64,000 nucleotides of DNA from contig LNKV01000001.1 of the NCBI GenBank assembly GCA_001465935.1, forward strand, positions 682,001-746,000. The letters run 5' to 3'. Source of the stretch: Clarireedia homoeocarpa. Its lineage: Eukaryota > Ascomycota > Leotiomycetes > Helotiales > Rutstroemiaceae. Below are positions 21,198 through 33,953 of the stretch, piece by piece (the stretch's first letter is position 1; the number at the start of each line of letters is the position of its first letter). Below the pieces are notes generated by a model. That model was not told where the DNA came from and made no database searches. It worked only from the letters and a program-made list of their open reading frames with translations. The position numbers and the translations under genes were made by a program.

Positions 21198-23708
21198 ATG
21201 GCTGTAACTCCGAATCAAGACATTTCTTTAACATGGTCATCAGTCTATGCGGTGGCGCCAAAGTCACATAAGGCACTTCCCGGAGACAAGATTTCGTTAC
21301 CACAGTCTGCCCTTGAGCAACTTCTAGCAGCATCCACAGTCACCGTCCCTTCTAATGGTCGCTCCAACAATGCCACCTTCGACCCTTTCAACCCATATTC
21401 TCTCGCCGCTGCGCGCGCAGAACAGTCACAATGGCGGGACACCCAACAACAATTACCTCATCCGCTTACGTTTCGGCTGGTGAATTCGAAGAACGGGAAC
21501 GTAGTATATGCGGGTATTCGCGAATTTTCTGCGGACGAAGGAGAAGTTGGTTTGAGCCCGTTTTTGTTGGAAGCGCTTGGTGTCAGCGAGCCGATACGAA
21601 AACCGGCACCCGCTAGCAAGACTGAGAGTGGCAGAGGCTCCCCAGATGCCCCGATAGATCTCACACAAAATTCGCAGATCGATCTCACTCGAGACGAGAC
21701 GACTGACCTTACAGACGACAGCGAGGAACCAACGCGAATCACTGTACATGCGAAGCAATTACCTAAAGGAAAATATGTGAGGTTAAGACCGCTGGAAGCA
21801 GGATATAATCCAGAGGACTGGAAATCATTACTTGAAAGACATCTGCGAGAGAACTTCACAACATTAACAAATGGGGAAATCTTGACAGTCCGAGGATCAA
21901 AATCAGAAGAATTCAGGTTCTTAATAGACAAGTTTGCGCCTGAGGGAGATGGCATCTGTGTGGTAGATACTGATTTAGAGGTGGATATTGAAGCTCTGAA
22001 TGAAGAACAAGCTAGGGAAACCCTGAAGCAGATTATGGACAAGGCGCAAAAGGCTCCAGGAACCGCCCAAGGAAGCTCGGTTGGCGGTGATTTGGATATC
22101 TGGAAACCTTCCACAGGACAAGTTGCGGAGGGTGACTACGTCGATTACACTCTTCCCTCCTGGGATAGATCGCAAGGCTTGGACATTGAGTTATCACTTG
22201 AGGATGAAGCCGACGTGGAACTATTTGTTAATCCTCAGTCTTCACGTCAAAGAGCAAGGCCGCGGGACGATGAACATGTGTTTGGGGACTTTTCGAATAA
22301 GAAGACCAAGAGAATCGTTATTTCAAAGTCTAACGTTGAATTGGAGAAAGCAGATGCACTTTTTGTTTCTGTCCATTATCGGGGATCTGGGGAGGCATTA
22401 AATGGACCGCAAAGATATTCGCTGAGAGTGAAGTCTCTTGATCCAAGTGCAGTCAACGGGTCGTCAAGTAAGCCGATAAATGCCGATGACGACATCGAGA
22501 TGCATTCTCCAGATGAAGAGCAATGTAAGAACTGTCGACAATGGGTGCCGAAACGTACGATGATGCTACACGAAAATTTCTGTCTTCGAAATAACATACT
22601 ATGTCCTCATTGTCAGAACGTTTTCCAGAAGAAGTCTAAGGAATGGGAGAACCACTGGCATTGCGAGTACTGTGATGCATATGGGAACTCCCGGGAAAGG
22701 TATGTAGCTCTTTTTGCATTTGTTGCTATTGAGATCCAAGGTGTTCTTGGTTCCTTTCCCATGCCATTTCGCACAGACAAGCATGGTTCTAGATACTCGA
22801 GTGTCTACACCTATACTATTTGATAGTGTATTCTTCACAATATAGTTACTAACATGTGTTTCAGTAAAACAAAACATGAATATGTGTTCCACAAGTCTCA
22901 GAAATGTCCGAACTGTCCATACGAAGCAGCAAATCTGAAAGATCTCGCCGTGCACCGCACATCCGTATGTCCCGGCAAGATCATCCTGTGCCAATTCTGC
23001 CACCTTGAAGTTCCCCAAGAAGGCGATCCCTTTGAGCCATCCCCCGAAGCACTCCTCTCCGGTCTCACAGCGCATGAACTCGCCGATGGTGCCCGCACAA
23101 CCGAATGCCATCTCTGCAACAAGATCATTCGTCTCCGCGACATGTCCACCCATCTCAAACACCACGAATTAGAAAAGGGGTCTCGGTCCAAACCCGCCAT
23201 ATGTCGCAACGTAAACTGTGGCCGCACTCTTGATGGAGTAGGCAAAAATGGTGAGATCGGCGCTGGCTCCAGAATAGGTCAAGGTCCAGGAAACGATCTC
23301 GGTCTCTGTAGTATCTGTTTCGGTCCCCTCTATGTCAGCATGCATGACCCATCAGGGAAAGCCATGAAACGCCGTGTTGAGCGCCGATACCTAAGTCAGA
23401 TGATCACCGGGTGCGGGAAAGCATGGTGTCATAACGAGTACTGCAAAACAGCTAAGAAAGGCCCGGCGTTGACGACGAAAGATGCACTTCCATTGATTCA
23501 ACCGCTGGTCGAGAAGGTGAGCGATAGGAGTGAGCCGATGTATTTCTGCACGGATGAAGCGAGCCAGAAGAGGAGGAATCTTGCGGAGATGTTGGCAGGG
23601 GAGAAGGTTTGGGAGTTGGAGTGGTGTGTAGCTGCTTGTGAGGCGGAGAGCGGGAATTTAGAGAAGGCCAGGACGTGGTTGGAGAATTGGGCACCGAGGA
23701 GGGTGTAG
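21198..23708 (+). CDS. UFD1-domain / zinc-finger / AZUL-like ubiquitin-pathway protein
   Basis: Exon 1 is 21198-22699 and exon 2 is 22865-23708 (GTATGT donor, TTTCAG acceptor, frame kept across AG|T), giving 781 aa. Residues 1-280 resemble the UFD1 N-terminal double-psi barrel (LPGDKISLPQSALEQLL, LTFRLVNSKNGNVVYAGIREF, GLSPFLLEALGV), with an acidic IDLT-type insert. From about residue 440 there are TRAF/XAF1-like zinc-finger cysteines (CKNCRQWVPKRTMMLHENFC, CPHC, CEYC), then further CxxC pairs (KCPNCPYEA, LCQFC, ECHLC). At about 675-700 MITGCGKAWCHNEYC matches the AZUL zinc domain of UBE3A. The last 40 residues look UBA-like. It probably binds ubiquitin or p97/Cdc48 cofactors; no HECT catalytic domain is present. 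Confidence 0.85.
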
Positions 23709-24473
23709 GTGATGTTATTGCTGTTGATAGATGGACGGGGTGTAAGCATGACTGTATTGTGGAGACTTGCATAGCGAGCATAGCATGGGCGTTCTGGTAG
23801 AGGTGGAAATAGGTGGAAATAGATGAGTGAGGCATGAGGCATGCTATATAATACAAATTTTATACAGTTTTGATTCCATCTTCACGACAGACGATTACTA
23901 CCAGTTACCGTAGGAAGTGAGAGCCAATCTGATAATATATGGTAGTATCACGATTCTCCACCAGGGAGTGGACCAAGCCATCGACCTGCGTTAAATCTTG
24001 GAAATAAGAGAACTTCTGAGATACCATCTTGAAACTTGAATTCAAAGAATCGTTTGACGTTGTGATTAGATGCGAATAATGAACTAATCAATTTCTTTTT
24101 TTTTTTTATCGAAATGGTTGAAAGATTTTCCAATCAGATCACAACGTGGTTGAGGGACTAGTTGATATTTTGGAGCATATCATCCCATTCTATCTCTCTT
24201 CCCCAAACCACGATCCAACCCGATATCCGATTTTTATTCCAACGACCTTTCCGCATTCATTGTTCCCAAATCCATTATCATTAACCCAATGCACCGATCC
24301 TAGAGCTGATATTTAATCTTTAAAACCCAATCCCCAAGTCTCATGCCTCGAATCCTCATTAACGTTGCACAATGAATCACCAACCCCCCTTCCCCCCTCC
24401 TCAAACTCAATTCCCCCCTCCTCAAACTCAATTCCCTCCACCCAACCCGACCTTACACCTCCTCATCCCCGCC
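23709..24473. other. Intergenic with one possible small exon
   Basis: No full gene is supported. On the minus strand 24083-23948 is an open segment preceded by a GATTAG acceptor; it encodes FEFKFQDGISEVLLFPRFNA and a Gly/Pro-rich end before a stop. Its phase would accept a GTGAGG donor at the end of the neighbouring six-cysteine gene, but the implied intron is about 390 nt. C/CT-rich DNA fills 24370-24470. Confidence 0.35.
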
Positions 24474-25092
24474 TCACCTCCACCGCCTCTCCCCCGACAA
24501 ATCCGCCACCCCCTTTCTACTTTCCCACCACCTCTCCACCATCGACTTCTCATCCTCATCCTCATCCCCCCAGTCCCCCCCCGTCCCCAACTCCGTAATA
24601 TCGTCTACCCTCGGCGGCATCCCCATCCCCATCCTCATCCCGTTCTCCCCCAGCCCTTCTCTCCCTCTCCCATCCCCAGCAATCAAAACCTTCTGCTTCT
24701 TTTCTCCTCCCTGCTCATCATGCACACCTCCCCTGCCCAACCCCGGAGATGAAGACGCGCAGTAATAAAACCCATGCTTATCCCCTCTGCAAACTAGATC
24801 TTTACAGCAGGGTGCGAGTGCGCAGGGTGCTGTTTGTGTGTTAGTCTTGTTCTATACCGTACTTTACTGTACTGCACAGCACGGTGGTTAAATCATTAGA
24901 TCTGACTGAAAATCGCTACATACCGTTTTCTTGTATGCATGATTTCCCGGCACTCAGATGCGGTTGTGAAGATGAGGACGAGGAGGGGAAATCCGAATCC
25001 GGGTGCGGGATTGTGAGGGATGAAGCAAGAGCGCAGAAGACACTGAGGGGGAGGAGAAAAGAGATGGCGCTGGTAGGGAGGTGAAGAAGCAT
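24474..25092 (-). CDS. Secreted six-cysteine (knottin-pattern) protein
   Basis: Two exons on the minus strand: 25092-24924 and 24829-24474, with a 94-nt intron (GTATGT donor, CAAACAG acceptor, phase 1), giving 174 aa. Exon 1 alone reads only 58 codons before a stop in the intron. Residues 1-24 are a signal peptide (basic-poor start, SFLLPLSVFCALAS core). After a Ser/Pro linker come six cysteines at 52, 59, 64, 65, 70 and 80, spaced C-x6-C-x4-CC-x4-C-x9-C, the inhibitor-cystine-knot spacing; the intron falls between the first and second Cys. Residues 90-174 are a hydrophilic Gly/Glu/Arg-rich tail, so the knot would be an N-terminal module. A candidate secreted effector-like or antimicrobial protein; no function is claimed. 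The tail might be extended by a further exon at 24083-23948. Confidence 0.65.
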
Positions 25093-28000
25093 TTTGTATC
25101 GTTATGCCCTTCCTCCTCTTCCTTCTTCTCGTCGTCGTCGTCAGACGGAGGTAGTAAGAATGCCACGCCCCTTGTAGACCCAGCTTTCCCCCCTCAAAGA
25201 TCCAAAAAGCCTCAATTGATATGTAATCAACCTTCCAACAATATCCGCGACTATTATTTTTTCAAACAATTAAATTATTAGCGTCGCCGTCATGTACATC
25301 TCACGAGTCCTTAGCATAAAAAGTTTGACAATCCACTTATTGGGGTTCGATATTCATGTAGTTTACAGTAGCATTATCGAATCGAAGGATTCGACGTGAG
25401 TTTAGGCAAAAGGATATGTATAAATATAGACACAGATCATTGAAGAACAGGGTGGGGCGCCAAGGGCGCTTTGCGGGAGCTGAGAGGGAATACGGAGACT
25501 TTTATTCTTTTGGGGGCGGTTTGGGCTGAAGCGGTAAGATTGAAAGAAGAAGCTTGGGAGGAGGGAATAAAAGGAGATGCGGAAGGAAATGAAGGGAATT
25601 GAGGATATATTATTGTTACTGTAAGGTTGGATTTTCATCGGAAGAGGAGTAACAGGAGTAACTGGGCTAGAGTGGAGAGTTGGATAGAAATTTGGCGTGA
25701 TGTTTGGGTTTGGTTGACATGTGATTACCGTAAAGAAATGACAGATGGAAAAATTGCAGGTAGCAGAACTCAAACCCCAGCACCAATTGATATTGTTATA
25801 AGCAAAGCAGTGCGGTTTGTATAAATCCACATGATATCTTGTGCTCTTCAATGATCATTGATGTGTGTATACCTGGTGTGCGCACTTCTCTCGTCGAGCC
25901 ATTACTCGCTTGGAACCTGACGTTCAGTCTTGTGGAGATCATGGATAGGCCGAGTAGTGACAACACATTTCCAAAAGCATTCTAACACAAGGAAAGAAGA
26001 CGCAGGAAGGCAAGATCGACGGTGAAGGCGGCTAGCTAAAACCTCGTGGATTCGAGCGCACTCGATTGTAGGTAGAAGACCCCGTGGATGCCGATGGTCG
26101 TTCGATCGAGTATACAGCATGTTAAAACACCCTACTACAACTACTACAAGATATTAAGCAGGAAGAAGTGGCGATAACAAGTGAAAAGCTTTTGAGTGGA
26201 ATATTCGACTTGAAAGACTGAGACACACTACTGCCTAAGGCTTTTTCGAATCTTCCATGATTAACTCTGCCATCAATCATGAGCTGCCCATCATACTTTC
26301 TACTTGGCCATTATGGAACACGACGGCATCAGGCCGGCATCAGGCCGGCATCAGCAGTTGTAATTAAAGGGTGCACTACATGACATCCATTGCGAAGCTA
26401 CTAACATAGAGGCGATTGACGGGCCCGGCACCCAGCGATGAGTTGTGTGCGGAACAGATATAAAAAAATGGGTGCGGCGAATGCGATGGACCAAGACAAA
26501 TGCGCAGCACCCCCAAACACAGGACCGGGATATAGCAAAGGATATCTGCAGGCTCATCGCGCTTCACCAACCAAGGCAAAGTGATGCAAGCTGAGAACCC
26601 AGAACTCATGGAATCGATGGTTGAGAGACCAGATGAAGGGACTGGACACTCGAAGGGGCACTGACCTATGATTAAGTGGAGATTTATGAAGAGCATTGAC
26701 ATCAAATCCGCAAACCTTCAACTCACTCCATACACCAATCTATGAAAAGGAAGTACCCTTAAGACGTCTGTTTATTTCAGACCCAGTCGTATGGGCAAGT
26801 CAGTGGGTGGTATTGAGTTGGGAACCTGGATGTGAAGATCGATATGTGTTTTTGTGGACGGTGCAGCAAACTCAGAGATGATCTCTTCGGAATTGGTCTT
26901 AGAGCAACTTGAACACAGATGGATGTGCGGACTTCAACTCAACAAGAACCGGCATGAAAGAACGGCAACTTTGCTAGCATACGCAGAGGGGAATCCATGA
27001 TGGCATGAAAGGCCGACGCCCGCCACAACAAATAATCCTATTCATCCCATGTGAAGCATGGCCAACACATGAGTCTCCTATGATTTGTAGGTTTCCGTCC
27101 GGAAGCTCTTCCTGCTGGCCCTACTGCACATGATGTAATATAATATGCATATCCGCAGTTATCGCCAACTGTGACTACTCCGCCACCGATCAGTGGTAGC
27201 ATGTCTATTGGACGCCGTTTCGTAAACAGACAAGTCATGGGCACACCCATCCTCAAGTGGATGTTTGTATCATGTTTTGCATGAAGAAGGAAATCATTCT
27301 CATTCCGACGGCAGACACTGGTAGGGTGCTATCCTGTCACAGTTGAACAGCCTTAGAAAACAGCTGTTCTAGATCATGAGGTGAAGCCAGGGATCTCCAA
27401 GAAAGGAAGCTCGCCACATGAGCAGCAATGCCCCGAACCAAACGCCCATCGCTGAAGAAGGAACTATGAAAATGCCATGATTACGGTTCACAACCTCATT
27501 ACTTGTATGAGGACAGCCAATCCTGAGGCATTTCGTGAACGGCATGGCATTTCTAAGGGAGCCCCCCCCCTGATCCGTACAGTGATATGAATGCTAGCCT
27601 GCCTAAGTGGGATGCCCTTTGGGATAATGCCAATAAGACCGAGGGACGCCACTGTGGCACAAGATCATTATGGCCCATTTCATAGCACGATCTCCACACG
27701 ATCTATGTAACAGCTTTGAAATCAGCATACGGTGCGGCCTCATCGATAAATATTGGAAAGTGGTTCCGCGTGCTTTTGATGTATGAAGGAGCTGTTGCTG
27801 ATGGATATAACGCTGCATATCTAGTTTTCTTGGCTCCCGATTGACCTTGGACCGTGATGGGTTGGAATTCTCGTACAAATCGGATACATCATTTCCGGGA
27901 CAGTGTTTTGGGTGCCGTCGGGGACTTCTCCTCGGAAGTATAATGGAACGATTGGCACGCTAAAATGGTGCTTTTTTTGGAGATGGACGGCGAAAGCGTA

Positions 28001-29310
28001 AAGTTAGTATTGAATCCTGGCCATCCAAGTATCAATGTAAACATGCATGTTTCGTTGTTACTGACCTCCACACTCATAATCACGGAATAATGGAGTAATA
28101 GTAATACAGACTACAGAAATACAGTAAGTAATACAGCAGCTCAACCACAGGTACCAGCCGTTTGTGGGTTACGGGTCGAGCGAGTCAGGGTACTTTAAGC
28201 CGTGCGCGACCTAGATTACAAGCAATAGATTATCCGAGCCAGTCCGCAGGAGCGATCCATAACTCCATGGCTCTGCGGGTTTGACATTCTGCGGGTTTGA
28301 CATTGCGCGACTTAGCAGCGTCGAGCACTTTGTCCAACCAGAGAAATACAACAGTAAAGCTGCTAGTGGGTGTAAGGTAGGCATTAGAATAAGCTAGCCT
28401 TCTCGACCCGTAGAGGCCTGTAGGGAGAGTCGTATCGTGCCGTATAGTATCGTCTCTCGTCTCGTACTCGTACTCTTACTCTTACTTTTACTCTTACACT
28501 TACTCTTACTCTTTTCATGTAATGATCCAACCGTTGAATTGCGAAAGGAAGGCTCACATGCGTATATGGTTGGAGTCGCCGAATATCTGTACTTGCTATC
28601 TCGCAACAATTCAAATTCTTTGTAAGCTTGGCTGATGGCCGGGTTCATATACCTACTATCACGCCTGACTGGTATACCAACCCTGGGGCCGGGTTGATGG
28701 GCTAGACTCAAACGACAAACGGCTGGATTACCTTGCATCCCGGGAGCTAACAGCGAAGCTACATCTATCCGTGTAGCACGAATGCCTTTTCCCGGTATTG
28801 TGCTACATTGCAAGTGTAGCTTTCGTTGGCTAAGGCAAATGGGCATAAGTTCATATCTTTTTTCGAGGATAAACTTTCTAGCTATCCTTGATGTTTTTAT
28901 ATCGATCGATTCCAGTACCCATCAGAGGTTCAATAGAAAGTCATGAAACATCGAGAAAATGGTCTGAACACAAGTCAATCCCTCTTAGCTCTTCCCTTCC
29001 CCCCTCGCCTCCCTATTCCTAATCCGCTTCCACCCCCCCTCCCCCCTCCCCCCTTCCCCACCCCCACAGCCCTCCAATATTCTTAATTTGTTTGATTGAG
29101 CTGTCCTTGTAGATCTGCCAAGCTGCATCTGTGCTTGGCTGAACTTGATTTGCTTCCGCTGATCTTCAGGAAGTCTATCTTCGCATTTTCAAATAACTTG
29201 ACCTGGGCCTTTTGTTTCGCCTTCATACCCACCTCCAATCAAACCACCCAAAATATCTAGAAATGGGCCTTTCAGTCTTCGTACACTTGGAGTATTGAAG
29301 ATGCTGAACA
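25093..29310. other. Long intergenic region, no supported gene
   Basis: About 4.2 kb. Open frames such as 25402-25851, 26376-26705, 27603-27878 and 28394-28846 carry no recognisable domain. Small tandem repeats: GGCATCAGGCC x3 at about 26328-26354; CTTACT/GTACTC hexamers at 28458-28514. Poly-pyrimidine DNA at 28980-29070 directly upstream of the phytochrome gene is a probable core promoter. The rest has the look of decayed intergenic sequence. Confidence 0.5.
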
Positions 29311-32300
29311 ATGTCCAATATAGACTCAACGCCAGCGGAGCCGGTGGTCTTCCTACCCGTTGACAATTTCAACGTCGAACGCGTTTTCCCAATTCGAAAT
29401 TTAATCAGCGACAAAGATGAAACGGGCAGAAGTTCACAGACTTCCGAAACCGTTTCTCCGAATGGACACGATTCGGAGAAATTGAAGGGTAACGATGACA
29501 CGCCTAACGGTGACACGCCTAACGAAAATACCTCCGGGAATTTGACAAATTCAAATTTCTTTCCCCCACCTTACCCTTCCATTCCCCCAGATGAGACAAT
29601 TCGAAGACTGCCTCGAAAGGCCACAGTAGAGGATTACACATCAGCCAGCGACAGGGAGGATGAGACTCATACAAACAGGAAGATATCAGCACGGTCGCAG
29701 CTTGTTCCCGCGAGATACGGTCCTCCGGGCATTGCACCTGGTAAACCTGTGTCGAATCCTGGCGAGCAAGTATTCTACAGATGCGAAGATGAGCCGATTC
29801 ATATCCCGGGAGCCATACAACAATTTGGGGCACTGATTGCCTTGCGGTTTAACGAGAATTCGGATCTCGTGGTACGGATCTGTAGCGAGAACACGCACAA
29901 GGTTCTAAAATATGCTCCAGAACAACTGTTCGCCTTAAATTCATTTCTCGATCTACTGGGCGTCGACGTACGAGAAGACTTCATTGCGAGAGCCGAGCAT
30001 GCTCTCAGAAATATTCACAAGCGGCCATCTTCGGACACACATCTTGATGTCTTCTCCATGGCACTGGTGGCGCATACTGGACTGATCAATCTGTGGTGTG
30101 CTATTCACATAGCCAATGGGACCGACGATCTGATCATTTGTGAATTTGAAGAGTATCATGATTCCATCTTCTTCTCAGACGGCGTGCATACTGCGTCCAC
30201 TCTACCAAATAATCCTACTAAAACCATCGATAATGAGACGGTTCTCGAAGAGCGTTTACGGAGTATTTCAAGTGGAAGTCAACCACTTCGAGTCCTTCAG
30301 ATTGCCAAGCGTAGGGGTAGATATGCTGTTGGCTCGATGGAAGTCTTTAATGCCATGACACAGGCACAAGAGCAAATCGCTGCTGCAACATCAGTACAAG
30401 TAGTCCTTGATGTTGTAGTGGGACTGATATCCGATCTAACAGGATTCCATCGTGTGATGTTTTATCGTTTCGACTCGCAGAAGAATGGATGTGTGGAAGC
30501 CGAGTTGGTTAATCCAAAAGCCAGTGACGACATATTTAGAGGTTGGTGGAGATGCAATCCCACGGCCATATTATCTGTACTAATGAAGTCATAGGTCTAC
30601 ACTTTCCAGCTTCGGATATTCCCAAACAGGCCCGAGATTTGTACAAGATCAACAGAATCAGAATTCTGTACGATCGTGATGAAGAAACTGCACGCCTGGT
30701 AAATTATCCGTTGCTATCCAAACATTTGATATTGTTTGCACTGCCGGTAGATTCATCTGCTAACACGACTTTTAACAGGTATGCCGCGAACAGTCGGATT
30801 TCGAAAAGCCTCTGGATTTGACCCATTCTTATCTGCGGGCTATGTCTCCAATTCACATCAAGTATCTTTCCAACATGGGTGTCCGTTCGTCAATGTCCGT
30901 ATCCATCGTGATCAACGACGATCTGTGGGGGTTAATAGCGTGCCACGGGTACGGAGATAAGGGAACCCGTGTTACACTTCCTATCAGAGAGCTGTGCCGA
31001 AACATTGGAGAATGTGCATCCACCAACATTGAGCGTCTGCTCATGCAGCAACGAATTCAAGCCCGGAAACCACCGAATCAACGACCTACACAAACACCCT
31101 CTGGTCTCATCGCGGCATCATCAAACGAACTACTCTGTGTATTTGATGCAGACTTTGGGTTGCTAAATATCCAAGACGAAGCAAGAGCCATCGGTAAACT
31201 TCGTCCATACCGCGAAGCGTTAGCCATCCTCGCACATCTTCAGTCTCGCCGGTTTAATGAAATATTTGCCACCAACAACCTCGGCAAAGATTTACCAAAA
31301 CTTAAGTATCCGCCAGGTATTCACACAATTTCGGGCCTTCTAGTTATACCTCTCAGCACAAACGGACATGACTTCCTAGTATTCTTTAGGAGAGGTCAGC
31401 TTCGTGAAGTGAGATGGGCGGGAAATCCATATGAGAAGATCAAAAGAGTTGGTAGTCAGTATCTAGAACCGAGAAGCAGTTTTAGACGATGGACGGAGAC
31501 TATTAAGGGCATGTCGAAGGCATGGAGTGAAGATGATTGTGAGTATATTTCGGCAATTCTCCATACTACATGGATCATCCAGACGTGGGAGTGAACCAAA
31601 TTACTGAAATATCCCGGTTATACAAAATGGCTCTTCCTACTCACTCACCTACATGGATTTCATTTCTTCTAGAATATACTAACAATGACCAGTTGAAACA
31701 GCATCTGTGCTGGGTCTGCTCTACGGTAGATTTATCGAAATCTGGCGACAAAAAGAAGCGGCCGGACAGAATCGAATGACACGATTGCTGATACGGAACA
31801 CAAGCCATGAAGGTACAGTAACCGGATTCCATATATAGTTCCCAGCTAACCAAACAAAGTACGAACACCACTCAACGCCATTGTCAACTATCTCGATATG
31901 GCAATGGAGAACAAAATGGAGGAGTCCGTCCGCGAGCTATTATGCAAAGCTCATACAGCGTCGAGGTCCTTGATTTATGTTATCGACGACCTTTTAAATC
32001 TCACCAAAGCCGAAGATGGACCTGTGACTGCGTTGAAAGATACTTTCGATCTGTCTGCTACGGGTAAGTTGGTTCGTCGCATGGAATTCAGAGCTCACTA
32101 ACAAATCATAGTATCCGAAGTCATCACAACTTTCCGGAAAGAGGCTGTACGAAAAAGCTTGGATCTAACCATCACCACACACCAAGGAATTCCAGAAATG
32201 GTTAAGGGAGATGCTGCTCGTCTGCGTCAAGTACTGTCTAATCTCACGAGCAACGCATTCCAGAACTCGGTAGCGGGCGGTGTCAAAATTGACATACGAC

Positions 32301-33607
32301 CTCTTCAGATGTGGCCAAATCGTACTTTGATATCAATCACCGTACAAGATTGCGGACACGGGATGTCTGAATCCCAACTCGATGATCTATTTCAAGTACG
32401 CCATATCTCTCTTGAAAATATATCCAATAAAAACTAACACGATATAGGAATTCGAGCAAATCCTCGACGAAACAGACGATCCCAAATCCTCCCTAAAAAT
32501 CACCACCTCGCCTCCAACCAGCGACAGCAAATCCGACAACAAAGAAACTATTGGACTTGGCCTCGCCGTCGTCGCACGCTACATCCGCAATATGAACGGA
32601 CAGATCCGCGTCCACAGCGAAATCGGCAAAGGCACCATATTCGGTATCGAGCTCCCGTTCGAACACGCCCCTGAAGCCACCGAAGCAGCCATGCCCACCA
32701 GCGATAAATCCTTACGGTCGGCCTCTGACACCGGCAGTGTGTACGGCGATGGCGATAAGATGATTTCCGGCTCGGTGCTCTCGGGATTCACCGACACGCC
32801 GCTCGTCACGCCCGTGGATGAGGGGTTAGCAGGGTCGACGTCGTTTCCTGATTTGGTTATTTTGGGATCGCCAGAGCCGATGAGCGCTTCTACCGATGAC
32901 AGGAAGCGCTTTTCGTTTCCTTCGAATCTGTTGCAGTATGAGATAATGACTAAGAAACAGTTGTCGATTCTCGTTGCGGAGGATAACCCAATTAATGCGA
33001 AGCTTTTAAATAGGAGGTTGGATAAGCTGGGGCATAAGGTTGAGATTGTGAATGACGGGCAAGCATGCCATGATTTTTATCAGTTGAAGAAGAATAATTT
33101 TGATGTAATTTTGATGGATTTACAGGTTTGTTCCTCCCTTTTCTTTCTTATTTTTGTTCTCATGGTCTTTATTTCACAATTCTGTTCTCCTCTACGCTGC
33201 ATCTGGAAAACTAAACCTAACACCTCATAGATGCCACTAGTCGACGGAGTCATGGCCACGAGAATGATCCGACATTTCGAGCGCGACCACCCCGAGACGA
33301 GAAAAGCCCGGCGACGAATCCCCATTCTAGCCGTTTCGGCTTCGTTGGTGGAGGAGAATCGCTTCGACTACATTGAGGGCGGGTATGTAATCTCTTTTCC
33401 TCTCCCTCCTCCTTCCATTTCCTTCCCAATCCGGTTTGAGAAGAACTACCAAACTAACCACTCCACAGATTCGACGGCTGGATTCTTAAACCGATCGATT
33501 TCCATCGTCTGGATTTCCTTCTTCAAGGTCTGAGGAATCAGCAGCTCAAACAGCAGGCGCTTTATGTACCGGGGAGATGGGAGTCTGGGGGCTGGTTCTT
33601 GGCTTGA
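29311..33607 (+). CDS. Fungal phytochrome, hybrid histidine kinase
   Basis: Nine exons: 29311-30541, 30595-30698, 30779-31538, 31693-31812, 31860-32063, 32112-32395, 32448-33125, 33231-33382, 33469-33607, giving 1223 aa with every phase consistent. After a disordered N-terminus comes PAS-2 with the bilin-attaching Cys 158 in FYRCEDEPIHIPGAIQQFGA. The GAF domain has HRVMFYRFD and PASDIP (Asp 418), with HIKYLSNMGVRSSMSVSIV further on, then PHY. The kinase module shows an H-box SHEVRTPLNAI (His 737), N-box LRQVLSNLTSNAFQNS (about 843), and G-boxes DCGHGMS and GLGLAVVARY (about 936). The receiver has AEDNPIN, phosphoacceptor Asp 1125 in ILMDLQMP, and Lys 1185. It should bind biliverdin, sense red/far-red light and relay phosphate to a histidine phosphotransfer protein. 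Several phytochrome paralogues occur in related fungi; I cannot say which this is. Confidence 0.95.
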
Positions 33608-33884
33608 GTTCCAGGATGGGCTGATGAGGAAAGAGGTGGATGGTAAATGGTGCAGGTCATCTCTTGTGCTTGACAGGGGACACAGTTTCTTTACATACAT
33701 ACATCTTAGTTTGTTTTCGTCTCTATGATATCTATCTAGTCCAAACCGATGATTCGATCGGGGGAAAATACATGGGCTGTTTTCGGCATACTATAGGAAA
33801 CTTGAAAGAAGGGGAGGGGAGGGAGGGGAGGGAGGGGAGGGCAGGGCAGCGACGTATTCATGTCCACAAAAATTCTCTTGCTCC

Positions 33885-33953
33885 TTTTTCTTTTCTTTTT
33901 TCTTTTTTCTTTTTCTTTTTCTTTTTCTTTTTCTTTTTCTTTTTCTTTTTCTT
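33885..33953 (+). repeat. (TTTTTC)n microsatellite
   Basis: About 70 bp of TTTTTC hexamers downstream of the phytochrome gene. Confidence 0.9.

Noticed and set aside
28394..28846. 150-codon minus-strand frame upstream of the phytochrome gene
   Set aside because: Its C-terminal half is the translation of the CTTACT repeat and the rest matches nothing recognisable.
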